Positions 1-8,433 of a stretch of DNA of 64,000 bases are shown here, piece after piece. The stretch is taken from NCBI RefSeq assembly GCF_000091305.1, contig NC_013929.1, positions 3,906,001 through 3,970,000 of the forward strand, read 5' to 3'. The position numbers were made by a program, and so were the translations under genes. The notes under the pieces are model-generated. The model was not told where the DNA came from. It saw only the letters and a list, made by a program, of their open reading frames with translations, and made no database searches. How positions within the stretch are numbered: the first letter of the stretch is position 1; every line of letters begins with the position of its first letter. The stretch is from Streptomyces scabiei 87.22. Its GTDB lineage: Bacteria > Actinomycetota > Actinomycetes > Streptomycetales > Streptomycetaceae.

Positions 1-339
1 GCCACCGCCCGCTGGAAGTCCATGCGCGGCCGCGCCGGCACACTCCAGACGGGCCACTGCGTCTACGACACGGCCACCGGCCGCCACACGTCAGCGACCG
101 CCTCCACCGTCGTCCACTTCGGCAACCCCACCGACGAGGAGATCGCCGCGTACGTCGCCTCCGGCGAGCCCCTCCACGTGGCGGGCGCGTTCACCCTCGA
201 CGGCCGCTCGGCCCCGTTCATCGACGGCATCGAGGGCGACAACGGCAACGTGATCGGCCTCAGCCTCCCCCTGCTCCGCCGTCTGCTCGCCCACCTGGGC
301 GTAGGCATCACGGACCTGTGGGCGCCCCGCGCACACTGA
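1..339 (+). CDS. maf: Maf-family nucleoside triphosphate pyrophosphatase, C-terminal part
   Basis: The window begins inside this gene. The frame is open from base 1 and stops at 337-339. The visible 112 residues match the C-terminal half of Maf/YhdE pyrophosphatases, which hydrolyse non-canonical or modified NTPs to NMPs in the cytosol. Visible family features are a TGHCVYD-type strand, the T-x-V-x-F strand (TVVHFGNPTDEEIAAYV) and the helix around SLPLLRRLLAHLG. The N-terminal phosphate-binding loop lies outside the window. From memory, maf lies beside acyl-CoA carboxylase genes in Streptomyces, which fits accA2 downstream. Confidence 0.85.
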   Translation, partial: ATARWKSMRGRAGTLQTGHCVYDTATGRHTSATASTVVHFGNPTDEEIAAYVASGEPLHVAGAFTLDGRSAPFIDGIEGDNGNVIGLSLPLLRRLLAHLGVGITDLWAPRAH

Positions 340-386
340 ACACGCGGGGGTCCCGCCGAACCGTCACGAGGTGAGTGCCGGGCCCG

Positions 387-890
387 TCAAGATGCGCCGG
401 GCGCCGCAGGAGCCACCTGCTCCGCCCCACCGGGCCCCTCCGCCCCACCGGCCCCACCGGCCCCACCGGACACAGCGTCAGCGACCCCGTCCTGCCGGTC
501 GTACGTCATCAGCGTGAGCAGCACGAGCCCCAGCACCACCATCATGAACACGAACGCACCCCACCCGACCAGCCCCACGGTGAGCGCGCCGAGCAACCCG
601 TGCACGACGGCCACGCTGATGAGCAGGATCCTCCCGAGCCCGGCGGCGGGCCGGTTGCGGAGCGCGACGAGCAGCGCGACCACACCGCAGAGGACGAAGT
701 AGAGGCCGAAGACGACACCCCCGGCCTTCGTGGAGAGGGACATCGCGTCCGGATCCAGCCCGGCGAGGGACATCTTCTGCCGGTCGACGACCGTGCCGAG
801 GAACCACTGCAGCCCGGCGATCCCGAGCCCTTCCGCGAACAGCACGAACGCCGTGACCACCGCCACCGGTCTGCGGATCACCGGCCCCAC
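387..890 (-). CDS. Small integral membrane protein, unknown function
   Basis: 167 residues from a GTG start. Three or four hydrophobic stretches are visible: residues about 8-30 (VAVVTAFVLFAEGLGIAG), 58-78 (GGVVFGLYFVLCGVVALLVAL), 87-105 and 108-128. A Gly/Ala-rich disordered tail follows (SGGAGGAGGAEGPGGAEQ). No catalytic motif is seen. It is convergent with maf and divergent from accA2. The start is uncertain because no strong Shine-Dalgarno is present; GGGAAGTGG lies just before the GTG. It resembles conserved streptomycete membrane proteins of this neighbourhood, but no function can be assigned. Confidence 0.75.
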   Translation of the reverse strand: MGPVIRRPVAVVTAFVLFAEGLGIAGLQWFLGTVVDRQKMSLAGLDPDAMSLSTKAGGVVFGLYFVLCGVVALLVALRNRPAAGLGRILLISVAVVHGLLGALTVGLVGWGAFVFMMVVLGLVLLTLMTYDRQDGVADAVSGGAGGAGGAEGPGGAEQVAPAAPGAS

Positions 891-1274
891 CCACTTCCCA
901 CTCTCGTCCTGCTGCTCTCAGCGCCTCGCGGACCCATGTCGTTACCCCAGGTAGGCGTTCGAGACATCGCGAACGCTACTAACGGGTAAACCCCGGGACA
1001 AGGGTTCTCGCGAGAGCAAAGAATCGTTGGGCCATTAGTAGGGACTCCACAAAGAAACCCAACCGGCCGCAGCGCGGCCGCACAGAGACCTTGACCACAT
1101 CAGAGGGCTAGGGTTTCCGCATGGAGACCTGCGCAATGCTGTGCGACAAGGGATTTCGCAGGTTGAGTGAGCCTCGTTTCACGCTCCGTGTGGGCAAGCT
1201 CACCATTGTGGACGGGTCGAAACGCCGTGTCGGCAGTCCCTAAACTCGGCTTGTTTCAAGGAGAGGGAGCCATC
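891..1274. other. Intergenic region upstream of accA2
   Basis: No gene is seen in these 384 bases. The proximal end holds a plausible accA2 promoter: TAAACT at 1241-1246 as a -10 hexamer, about 12 nt before the strong ribosome binding site. A GC-rich inverted stretch (GCGGCCG repeats near 1066-1082) and a TAGGGT at 1110-1115 are also present. Promoter calls here are by eye only. Confidence 0.4.
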
Positions 1275-3047
1275 GTGCGCAAGGTGTTGATCGCCAACCG
1301 AGGCGAAATCGCTGTCCGCGTCGCCCGGGCGTGCCGGGACGCCGGGATCGCGAGCGTGGCCGTGTACGCCGATCCGGACCGGGACGCGCTGCATGTGCGG
1401 GCCGCGGACGAGGCGTTCGCCCTGGGCGGTGACACTCCGGCGACCAGCTACCTGGACATGGGCAAGGTCCTCCAGGCCGCGAAGGACGCGGACGCCGACG
1501 CCGTCCACCCCGGCTACGGCTTCCTCTCGGAGAACGCGGAGTTCGCCCAGGCGGTCCTGGACGCGGGTCTGATCTGGATCGGCCCGCCCCCGCAGGCGAT
1601 CCGCGATCTGGGTGACAAGGTGGCGGCCCGTCACATCGCCCAGCGCGCCGGCGCGCCGCTCGTCGCGGGCACCCCCGACCCGGTCTCGGGCGCGGACGAG
1701 GTCGTGGCGTTCGCGGAGCAGCACGGTCTGCCGATCGCGATCAAGGCGGCGTTCGGCGGCGGCGGTCGCGGCCTGAAGGTCGCCCGCACCCTCGAAGAGG
1801 TCCCGGAGCTGTACGACTCGGCCGTCCGTGAGGCGGTCGCGGCGTTCGGCCGGGGCGAGTGCTTCGTGGAGCGCTACCTCGACAAGCCCCGCCACGTGGA
1901 GACCCAGTGCCTGGCCGACTCCCACGGCAACGTGGTCGTGGTCTCCACCCGTGACTGCTCCCTGCAGCGCCGTCACCAGAAGCTGGTCGAGGAGGCCCCG
2001 GCCCCCTTCCTGTCCGACGCGCAGAACGCCGAGCTGTACGCGGCGTCGAAGGCCATCCTGAAGGAGGCCGGCTATGTCGGCGCCGGCACGGTGGAGTTCC
2101 TGGTCGGCATGGACGGCACGATCTCCTTCCTGGAGGTCAACACCCGCCTCCAGGTGGAGCACCCGGTCACCGAGGAGGTCACCGGCATCGACCTGGTCCG
2201 TGAGATGTTCCGGATCGCGGACGGCGAGGAACTCGGCTACGACGACCCGCCGATGCGCGGCCATTCCTTCGAGTTCCGCATCAACGGCGAGGACCCGGGC
2301 CGCAACTTCCTCCCGGCGCCGGGCACCGTCACCACGTTCGCCCCGCCGACCGGCCCCGGTGTCCGCCTGGACGCGGGCGTGGAGTCCGGCAGCGTGATCG
2401 GTCCGGCGTGGGACTCCCTCCTGGCCAAGCTGATCGTCACGGGCGCCACCCGGCAGCAGGCCCTGCAGCGCGCGGCCCGCGCCCTGGACGAGTTCACCGT
2501 CGAGGGCATGGCCACGGCGATCCCGTTCCACCGCGCGGTCGTCCGTGACCCGGCGTTCGGCCCCGAGCTGACCGGCTCCGGCGACCCGTTCACGGTCCAC
2601 ACGCGCTGGATCGAGACCGAGTTCGTCAACGACATCAAGCCCTTCGCGGCCCCGGCCGACACCGAGGCCGAGGACGACTCCGACCGCGAGACGATCGTCG
2701 TCGAGGTCGGCGGCAAGCGCCTGGAGGTCTCCCTCCCGGCCGCTCTGGGCATGACCCTGGCCCGCACCGGCCTCGCGGCGGGCGCCAAGCCCAAGCGCCG
2801 CGCGGCGAAGAAGTCGGGCCCGGCGGCCTCCGGCGACACCCTCGCATCCCCGATGCAGGGCACCATCGTGAAGGTCGCCGTCGAGGAGGGCCAGGAGGTC
2901 AAGGAAGGCGACCTGATCGTCGTCCTCGAGGCCATGAAGATGGAGCAGCCTCTCAACGCCCACCGCTCCGGCACCGTCAAGGGCCTGAGCGCGGAGGTCG
3001 GCGCCTCGATCACCTCGGGCGCCCCGATCTGCGAGATCAAGGACTGA
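1275..3047 (+). CDS. accA2: Acyl-CoA carboxylase alpha subunit (biotin carboxylase + BCCP)
   Basis: 590 residues. It carboxylates its own biotin with ATP and bicarbonate, then serves the beta subunits of acetyl- and propionyl-CoA carboxylase to make malonyl- and methylmalonyl-CoA. Visible parts are the N-terminal biotin carboxylase fold (VLIANRGEIAVRVARACRD), the glycine-rich ATP-grasp loop (FGGGGRGLK), the LEVNTRLQVEHPVTE signature, a linker around residues 470-520, and a C-terminal biotinyl domain with EAMKMEQ, whose central Lys is biotinylated. The GTG at 1275 is chosen because AAGGAGAGGGAG (1258-1269) precedes it and the sequence starts at the conserved RKVLIANRGE; an upstream in-frame extension from 1167 lacks similarity. 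In S. coelicolor AccA2 is the shared alpha subunit of ACC and PCC (known). Confidence 0.95.
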   Translation: MRKVLIANRGEIAVRVARACRDAGIASVAVYADPDRDALHVRAADEAFALGGDTPATSYLDMGKVLQAAKDADADAVHPGYGFLSENAEFAQAVLDAGLIWIGPPPQAIRDLGDKVAARHIAQRAGAPLVAGTPDPVSGADEVVAFAEQHGLPIAIKAAFGGGGRGLKVARTLEEVPELYDSAVREAVAAFGRGECFVERYLDKPRHVETQCLADSHGNVVVVSTRDCSLQRRHQKLVEEAPAPFLSDAQNAELYAASKAILKEAGYVGAGTVEFLVGMDGTISFLEVNTRLQVEHPVTEEVTGIDLVREMFRIADGEELGYDDPPMRGHSFEFRINGEDPGRNFLPAPGTVTTFAPPTGPGVRLDAGVESGSVIGPAWDSLLAKLIVTGATRQQALQRAARALDEFTVEGMATAIPFHRAVVRDPAFGPELTGSGDPFTVHTRWIETEFVNDIKPFAAPADTEAEDDSDRETIVVEVGGKRLEVSLPAALGMTLARTGLAAGAKPKRRAAKKSGPAASGDTLASPMQGTIVKVAVEEGQEVKEGDLIVVLEAMKMEQPLNAHRSGTVKGLSAEVGASITSGAPICEIKD

Positions 3048-3055
3048 CCAGCTCG

Positions 3056-3099
3056 CGCAAGTCCCCGCGCCCCGTGTTCTCGGGGCGCGGGGACTTGCG
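3056..3099 (+). terminator. Strong hairpin terminator after accA2
   Basis: A perfect 19-bp stem (CGCAAGTCCCCGCGCCCCG and its complement) with a 6-nt loop TGTTCT starts 8 nt after the accA2 stop. There is only a short T-containing tail, as is usual for streptomycete terminators. Confidence 0.85.
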
Positions 3100-3108
3100 T
3101 CTTTCGGA

Positions 3109-3132
3109 ACGCGGGGACCTGCGCGAGAAGCC
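3109..3132 (+). repeat. Copy of a dispersed intergenic repeat (type 2)
   Basis: It reads ACGCGGGGACCTGCGCGAGA and onward. Close relatives occur at 8319-8347 and 51757-51780, and reversed as part of 26066-26142. The shared core is GCGGGGAACTGCGCGAGAAG. It also resembles the arm of the accA2 terminator just upstream. Confidence 0.6.
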
Positions 3133-3216
3133 GTCCCCCACCCATCTCCACACCCGCGCACTCACCCACGTCACCCGAGCTCTTAGGCTGAAGACGCCCC
3201 CGGCAGAAGAGAGCAG

Positions 3217-3858
3217 GTGATCACCGCAGTGAGCCTCACCCCGGCCCAGCCGCCCGCAGGGACCCGGCCGCCCGCAGCCGGCCGGAGGCCCATGCGCGCG
3301 GACGCCCGCCGCAACCACGCCCGTCTGCTCACCGAGGCACGCCTCGCGTTCGCGGCCCATGGCACCGGCGCCTCGCTGGAGGACATCGCCCGCCGTGCGG
3401 ACGTCGGCATCGGAACTCTCTACCGCCACTTCCCCAACCGCCAGGCCCTGCTGAGCGCGGTCTTCGAGGAGGCCGTGGGCGATCTGCTGGCCCGGGCCCG
3501 GACACGACTACAAGCGCCTCAGCCCTGCGCCGCCCTGGTCGCGTGGCTGCGCGACGTCATCACCCGTGCGGGCGAATACCGGGGTCTGGCCCAGGCCCTG
3601 ATGGCGGTCTCGTACGCGGACTCCCGCGCCGCGGACGAGAACATCTCGGACCTGGCCCGGTGCTGCGCGCCGATCCGGGAGGCGGGCACGGCCCTGCTGC
3701 GGCGAGCGCAGGACGCCCACGCCGTACGGGACGACGTGGCGATCGGCGACCTGCTCCAGCTCACCCACGCGATCGCGCTGGCGGCCGAGGAGACCCCGGA
3801 CGATCCGGAGCTGGCCGACCGCCTGCTGACTCTGACCCTGCGCGGCCTGCGCCCGTAG
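3217..3858 (+). CDS. TetR/AcrR-family transcriptional regulator
   Basis: 213 residues. The N-terminal helix-turn-helix lies at about residues 27-75 (RADARRNHARLLTEARLAFAAHGTGASLEDIARRADVGIGTLYRHFPNRQALL), preceded by a Pro-rich leader. The C-terminal domain is the ligand/dimer part (LARARTRLQ...RDVITRAGEYRGLAQALMAVSY), of the type often seen in regulators of efflux or redox genes. The GTG at 3217 follows an AGAAGAGAG stretch; a second GTG at 3229 is possible. It is convergent with the DeoR gene. Its target is not evident, as no divergent partner shares its promoter. Confidence 0.85.
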   Translation: MITAVSLTPAQPPAGTRPPAAGRRPMRADARRNHARLLTEARLAFAAHGTGASLEDIARRADVGIGTLYRHFPNRQALLSAVFEEAVGDLLARARTRLQAPQPCAALVAWLRDVITRAGEYRGLAQALMAVSYADSRAADENISDLARCCAPIREAGTALLRRAQDAHAVRDDVAIGDLLQLTHAIALAAEETPDDPELADRLLTLTLRGLRP

Positions 3859-3970
3859 CCGCCGACACGCCTGAGCAGCGACCCGCCGACGTGAACGACC
3901 GGTCGGCGTACGGCCACACGGCACGCCCTGCCCACAGGTCCGCCCACCGCGGCGCGGCTACCGGCCGCGG

Positions 3971-4975
3971 CTACCGGCGCCGCAGGTCAGCGACCCGGGC
4001 CGCCCGCTCCCGCTCCCGTTCACCGACCGGCGGCTGGTCCCCCAGGACCGTGGCGGTGCGCAGTTGGGGCGCGGTGCCGTGGACCTGGTTGCGGCGAGGC
4101 CCCGGCAGCGGCACGTCACGGCGTGAGGGGCGCGCCGGAACGGGATCGCCTCCCGTGCCGCCGCCCGCCGCCCCGGCCACGGAGATCTGCACGCCCTGGT
4201 CCGCCAGGGCCTGCAGCTCGGTGACCGCGCGGTCGTCGTGGCCGGGCGGGTCGTCGGTGACCAGCCTGGTGATCACATCGGTCGGCACCGTCTGGAACAT
4301 CGTGTCGGTGCCGAGCTTGGTGTGATCGGCGAGGACGACGACCTCGGCGGCGGCCTGGACCAGTGCGCGGTCGACGGACGCCGACAGCATGTTGGACGTG
4401 GACAGGCCGCGCTCGGCGGTCAGTCCGCTCCCTGAGAGGAAGGCCTTGGAGACGCGCAGCCCCTGGAGGGACTGCTCGGCGCCGGAGCCGACCAGGGCGT
4501 AGTTGGAACCGCGCAGGGTCCCGCCGGTCATCACGACCTCCACCCGGTTGGCATGGGCCAGCGCCTGTGCCACCAGCAGGGAGTTGGTGACGACGGTCAG
4601 CCCGGGGACCCGCGCGAGCCGGCGTGCCAGCTCCTGCGTGGTGGTCCCCGCCCCGACCACGATGGCCTCGCCCTCTTCGACGAAGCTCGCGGCGAGGTCG
4701 GCGATGGCCGTTTTCTCGGCGGTCGCGAGATGAGATTTCTGCGGAAAGCCGGACTCTCGCGTGAACCCGCCCGGCAGTACCGCACCGCCGTGCCGGCGGT
4801 CGAGGAGTCCTTCTGCCTCCAGAGCGCGCACGTCCCGCCGTACGGTCACTTCGGAGGTCTGGACGACGCGGGCGAGCTCACGGAGCGACACGGCTCCGTT
4901 GGCCCGCACCATTTCGAGGATCAATTGACGACGTTCTGCAGCGAACACGAAACTGACAGTAACGCCAACGACCAT
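3971..4975 (-). CDS. DeoR-family transcriptional regulator
   Basis: 334 residues. It has an N-terminal DeoR winged helix (FAAERRQLILEMVRANGAVSLRELARVVQTSEVTVRRDVRALEAEGLLDRRHGGAV) and a DeoRC sugar-phosphate sensor domain (residues about 80-240: VVGAGTTTQELARRL, VMTGGTLRGSNYALVG, LADHTKLG). A Pro/Arg-rich tail of about 80 residues exceeds the usual 250-residue family length. An in-frame GTG nine codons in is an alternative start. A perfect inverted repeat CTGCT-TTC-AGCAG abuts the start codon at 4976-4988 and may be its own operator. Its place beside nucleoside genes makes it a candidate regulator of the CTACGCGCGTAG sites, but its own promoter lacks that motif, so this is only inference. The stop lies in a tandem GCGGCTACCGGC repeat. 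Confidence 0.9.
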   Translation of the reverse strand: MVVGVTVSFVFAAERRQLILEMVRANGAVSLRELARVVQTSEVTVRRDVRALEAEGLLDRRHGGAVLPGGFTRESGFPQKSHLATAEKTAIADLAASFVEEGEAIVVGAGTTTQELARRLARVPGLTVVTNSLLVAQALAHANRVEVVMTGGTLRGSNYALVGSGAEQSLQGLRVSKAFLSGSGLTAERGLSTSNMLSASVDRALVQAAAEVVVLADHTKLGTDTMFQTVPTDVITRLVTDDPPGHDDRAVTELQALADQGVQISVAGAAGGGTGGDPVPARPSRRDVPLPGPRRNQVHGTAPQLRTATVLGDQPPVGERERERAARVADLRRR

Positions 4976-4988
4976 CTGCTTTCAGCAG
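4976..4988. promoter_or_regulatory. Inverted repeat abutting the DeoR gene start
   Basis: CTGCTTTCAGCAG is a perfect 5-3-5 inverted repeat directly before the ATG. A further AGCAG half-site lies at 5001-5005. The placement suggests an autoregulatory operator; this is inferred from position only. Confidence 0.4.
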
Positions 4989-5202
4989 TTTGCGCCGAAT
5001 AGCAGAAGTTGTTCGCAGGGTGGTGCGAGAAGTGATATAGGGGCCATCCGGGACGGAATGGGCCACACGGCCGGTCACGCAGCCCGCCCGCGACCGGCCC
5101 CGCCGCCCGTCACGCGCTCGTCCCCCGACCACCGGGACAACAGGCCCGACGTCCGACCGGACGACCGGTCGGACGCCCGGCGGGAACCGGTCCGGCGGAC
5201 CG

Positions 5203-6651
5203 TCAGACGCCGCCGCCCGCCTTGCGCGTGTGGAGCTGGCGCGCCACCTCGGCGATCGAACCCGACAGGGACGGGTACACGGTGAACGCGTTCGCGATCT
5301 GTTCGACGGTCAGGTTGTTGTCGACCGCGATCGAGATGGGGTGGATCAGCTCGGACGCGCGCGGGGCGACCACGACACCGCCCACGACGATGCCGGTGCC
5401 GGGGCGGCAGAAGATCTTGACGAAGCCGTCCCGGATGCCCTGCATCTTGGCGCGCGGGTTGCGCAGCAGCGGCAGCTTCACCCCGACGGCCTCGATGGCC
5501 CCGCTGTCCAGGTCGGCCTGGGTGTAGCCGACGGTGGCGATCTCGGGGTCGGTGAAGACGTTGGACGAGACGGTCTTCAGGTTCAGCGGGGCCACCGCGT
5601 CGCCGAGGAAGTGGTACATGGCGATACGGCCCTGCATGGCGGCCACGGAGGCGAGCGCGAAGACGCCGGTCACGTCACCGGCGGCGTACACGCCCGGCGC
5701 ACTCGTCCGGGAGACCTTGTCGGTCCAGATGTGCCCGGACTCCTTGACCTTGACGCCGGCCCCCTCCAGGCCCATGCCCGCGCTGTTGGGGATGGCGCCG
5801 ACGGCCATCAGACAGTGCGAGCCGCTGATGACCCGGCCGTCCGCGAGCGTCACCTCGACCCGGTCGCCCACCCGCTTGGCGGACTGGGCCCGGGAGCGTG
5901 CCATGACGTTCATACCGCGCCGGCGGAACACGTCCTCCAGGACGGCGGCGGCGTCCGGGTCCTCGCCCGGCAGGACGCGGTCGCGGCTGGAGACGAGCGT
6001 GACGCGGGACCCGAGCGCCTGATAGGCGCCGGCGAACTCGGCACCGGTCACACCGGACCCGACGACGATCAGCTCTTCGGGCAGTTCGTCCAGGTCGTAG
6101 ACCTGCGTCCAGTTGAGGATGCGCTCGCCGTCGGGCTGGGCGTCGGGCACCTCACGCGGATGGGCGCCGGTGGCGATGAGCACCGCGTCGGCGGTGAGCG
6201 TCTCCTCCGACCCGTCGGCGGCGCGCACCACGACCTTGCGCGAGCCGTCGAGATCCTGCTGTCCCTGCAGCCGCCCGCGCCCGCGCATCACCCGCGCGCC
6301 GGCGCGCGTCACGGAGGCCGTGATGTCGTGCGACTGCGCCAGCGCGAGCCGCTTCACACGCCGGTTGACCTTGCCGAGGTCGACCCCGACGACACGCGCG
6401 GGCGTGTCGATGTACGGGGTGTCGTCGGCGACGATGATGCCCAGCTCCTCGTAGGAGGAGTCGAAGGTGGTCATCACCTCGGCCGTCGCGATGAGGGTCT
6501 TCGACGGCACGCAGTCGGTCAGTACCGACGCCCCGCCCAGACCGTCGCAGTCCACGACGGTCACCTCCGCGCCGAGCTGCGCGGCCACCAGCGCCGCCTC
6601 ATAGCCGCCGGGTCCGCCACCGATGATCACGATCCGAGTCACATGCCCCAT
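5203..6651 (-). CDS. lpdA: Lpd-like NAD(P)H:quinone oxidoreductase (LpdA type)
   Basis: 482 residues. It is a flavoprotein of the pyridine nucleotide-disulfide oxidoreductase fold with FAD-binding GGGPGGYEAALVAAQLGAEV at the N-terminus, NAD-binding VVGSGVTGAEFAGAYQALGS, the second FAD motif (TSAPGVYAAGDVTG) and a C-terminal dimer domain. The usual redox pair CxxxxC is absent: the segment reads GGASVLTDCVPSK, keeping only the second Cys. That pattern is known from mycobacterial LpdA (Rv3303c), which reduces quinones and is not a lipoamide dehydrogenase. The ATG at 6651 (MGHVTRIVIIGGG) is chosen; a GTG at 6642 is possible. It is divergent from the next gene. Confidence 0.88.
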   Translation of the reverse strand: MGHVTRIVIIGGGPGGYEAALVAAQLGAEVTVVDCDGLGGASVLTDCVPSKTLIATAEVMTTFDSSYEELGIIVADDTPYIDTPARVVGVDLGKVNRRVKRLALAQSHDITASVTRAGARVMRGRGRLQGQQDLDGSRKVVVRAADGSEETLTADAVLIATGAHPREVPDAQPDGERILNWTQVYDLDELPEELIVVGSGVTGAEFAGAYQALGSRVTLVSSRDRVLPGEDPDAAAVLEDVFRRRGMNVMARSRAQSAKRVGDRVEVTLADGRVISGSHCLMAVGAIPNSAGMGLEGAGVKVKESGHIWTDKVSRTSAPGVYAAGDVTGVFALASVAAMQGRIAMYHFLGDAVAPLNLKTVSSNVFTDPEIATVGYTQADLDSGAIEAVGVKLPLLRNPRAKMQGIRDGFVKIFCRPGTGIVVGGVVVAPRASELIHPISIAVDNNLTVEQIANAFTVYPSLSGSIAEVARQLHTRKAGGGV

Positions 6652-6708
6652 TGTCCCGCACGCCCCCCGCCCCCACAGCCCCGGGGTACCCGGCACCGCT
6701 CCCGGATC

Positions 6709-6782
6709 GGCCCGCAGGGCCGTCCAGGGGCGCGGGGCTGTGACATATGCGGCTCCGCCGCGTGGGCGCGACCAGCCACGAC
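6709..6782 (+). repeat. Dispersed intergenic repeat, copy A (type 1)
   Basis: This segment lies between lpdA and the cyclotransferase-like gene. Its 29 bases at 6751-6779 recur exactly, in reverse orientation, at 37271-37299. The longer unit (GGCCCGCAGGGCCGTC, then CAGGGGCGCGGGGCTGT, then GCGGCTCCGCCGCGTGGGCG) recurs reversed at 26066-26142. Confidence 0.8.
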
Positions 6783-6866
6783 CGACCCGCACCCGCCGAA
6801 CAACAGGCACCCCCGCCCCTCAGGCACCCGGCCCTCCAAGCGGAGCGCTCCCGTACCCTCTCCCCC

Positions 6867-7304
6867 ATGTCGCTCTACGCCGCCTACGCCGGCAACCTGG
6901 ACTCGCGCCTGATGTCCCGCCGGGCACCCCACTCCCCGCTGCGCGCCACCGGCTGGCTGAACGACTGGCGGCTGACCTTCGGCGGCGAGCACATGGGGTG
7001 GGAGGGCGCGCTGGCCACGGTCGTGGAGGCACCGCGCTCCCAGGTCTTCGTGGCGCTGTACGACATCGCCCCCATGGACGAGGACGCGATGGACCGCTGG
7101 GTCGGCGTCGGCCTGGACATATACCGCCGGATGCGGGTCCGCGTCCACACCCTGGACGGCGACGAGCCGGCCTGGGTCTACGTCCTCAACGGCTACGAGG
7201 GCGGGCTGCCCTCGGCCCGTTACCTCGGCGAGGTGGCGGACGCGGCCGAGTCGGCCGGCGCACCCCACGATTACGTGATGGAACTGCGCAAACGCCCCTG
7301 CTGA
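6867..7304 (+). CDS. Gamma-glutamylcyclotransferase-fold protein
   Basis: 145 residues. The start MSLYAAYAGNLD matches the YGSN/YGSL-type phosphate-binding loop of gamma-glutamylcyclotransferase-like proteins, here YAGNL, followed by the beta-barrel segments WRLTFGGEHMGWEGALATVVEAP and VFVALYDIAPMDEDAMDRW. The conserved acidic catalytic residue would be the Glu of GYEGGLPSARYL or of IAPMDEDAMD; I cannot settle which. ATG at 6867 is taken because upstream in-frame sequence is repeat A. The substrate is unknown; members cleave gamma-glutamyl amines or related amides. Confidence 0.75.
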   Translation: MSLYAAYAGNLDSRLMSRRAPHSPLRATGWLNDWRLTFGGEHMGWEGALATVVEAPRSQVFVALYDIAPMDEDAMDRWVGVGLDIYRRMRVRVHTLDGDEPAWVYVLNGYEGGLPSARYLGEVADAAESAGAPHDYVMELRKRPC

Positions 7305-7396
7305 GGGCGCGGGGCGGGGCGTGCGGGGCCGCCGCGCACGCCGCCGCGCCGTTGGAAACGACAAGGCAACGATCCCGATCCGGTGCGCCTCGTCAT

Positions 7397-7408
7397 CTAC
7401 GCGCGTAG
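7397..7408. promoter_or_regulatory. Palindromic operator before the purine nucleoside phosphorylase gene
   Basis: CTACGCGCGTAG, a perfect 12-bp palindrome. It lies 25 bp before the GTG and 12 bp before a likely -10 (TACCCT, 7421-7426), so it would overlap the -35 region. The same 12-mer occurs at 13541, 25171 and 35789. Confidence 0.85.
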
Positions 7409-7432
7409 GCCCAAACCGGATACCCTCGACGC

Positions 7433-8257
7433 GTGAACGCATCTCTTCTTCCGGACGACATCCAGGGCGACCCGTACGCCGCCGCCGACGCCGCCGCCGC
7501 GCGCCTGCGCGAGCTGACGGGCGCCGAGACCCACGACGTCGCGCTTGTGATGGGCTCCGGCTGGGCCCCGGCCGTGGACGCGCTGGGCGCCCCCGAGGCC
7601 GAGTTCCAGGTCACCGACCTGCCCGGCTTCCCGCCGCCGGCGGTCGAGGGCCACGGCGGCAAGGTCCGCTCGTACCGGATCGGCGACAAGCGCGCGCTCG
7701 TCTTCCTGGGCCGCACCCACTACTACGAGGGCCGCGGTGTCGCCGCCGTCGCGCACGGCGTCCGTACCGCCGTCGCCGCCGGTGTGAAGACGGTCGTCCT
7801 CACCAACGGCTGCGGCGGTCTGCGCGAGGGCATGCGCCCCGGCCAGCCGGTGCTGATCAGCGATCACCTCAACCTGACGGCGACCTCTCCGATCGTCGGC
7901 GCGAACTTCGTCGACCTCACGGATCTGTACTCCCCGCGCCTGCGCGCCCTGTGCAAGGAGATCGACCCCTCGCTGGAGGAGGGCGTCTACGCGCAGTTCA
8001 CGGGCCCGCACTACGAGACCCCGGCGGAGATCCGGATGGCCCGTGTGATCGGCGCGGACCTGGTCGGGATGTCCACGGTCCTGGAGGCCATCGCCGCGCG
8101 CGAGGCGGGCGCCGAGATCCTGGGCATCTCCCTGGTGACCAACCTGGCGGCCGGCATGACGGGTGAGCCCCTGAACCACGAGGAGGTCCTCCAGGCGGGC
8201 CGTGACTCGGCGACCCGCATGGGCGCGCTGCTGACCCAGGTCCTGAACCGCCTGTAG
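7433..8257 (+). CDS. punA: Purine nucleoside phosphorylase
   Basis: 274 residues, the normal length for the trimeric class II (PNP/MTAP) family. It cleaves purine (deoxy)nucleosides with phosphate to base and (deoxy)ribose-1-phosphate. Visible signatures are VMGSGWAP near the N-terminus, FLGRTHYYEGRGV, TNGCGGLREGMRPGQPVLISDHLN (phosphate and ribose site), FTGPHYETPAEIRMARVIGADLVGMST and SLVTNLAAG. The GTG at 7433 has no Shine-Dalgarno, but TACCCT lies exactly 6 nt before it, so the transcript is probably leaderless. The operator palindrome sits upstream. The phosphosugar mutase follows after 176 bp and would take the sugar phosphate onward. Confidence 0.93.
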   Translation: MNASLLPDDIQGDPYAAADAAAARLRELTGAETHDVALVMGSGWAPAVDALGAPEAEFQVTDLPGFPPPAVEGHGGKVRSYRIGDKRALVFLGRTHYYEGRGVAAVAHGVRTAVAAGVKTVVLTNGCGGLREGMRPGQPVLISDHLNLTATSPIVGANFVDLTDLYSPRLRALCKEIDPSLEEGVYAQFTGPHYETPAEIRMARVIGADLVGMSTVLEAIAAREAGAEILGISLVTNLAAGMTGEPLNHEEVLQAGRDSATRMGALLTQVLNRL

Positions 8258-8318
8258 CGCGGAGGGCTCCGCCGGGGGGGCGTGGCCGGGTGCGGGTGGG
8301 CGGGGGCCGGTGCTTTCC

Positions 8319-8347
8319 GGGGCGCGGGAAACTGCGCGAGAAGCCCC
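8319..8347 (+). repeat. Copy of the dispersed intergenic repeat (type 2)
   Basis: It reads GGGGCGCGGGAAACTGCGCG and continues to GAGAAGCCCC. The outer GGGGC/GCCCC arms can pair. It is the closest copy to the consensus in this window and lies between punA and the phosphomutase gene. Confidence 0.6.
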
Positions 8348-8433
8348 ACCGGGCCCGCACCCGGCAACGCACCCCCGCCCCCCCTCGACACATCTCGACG
8401 CATCCACGAACAGAGAACGAGAGGTTGACCCCC

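Noticed and set aside
1200..3161. 653-codon minus-strand frame opposite accA2
   Set aside because: It is a shadow of accA2 with no recognisable features; accA2 is unambiguous.
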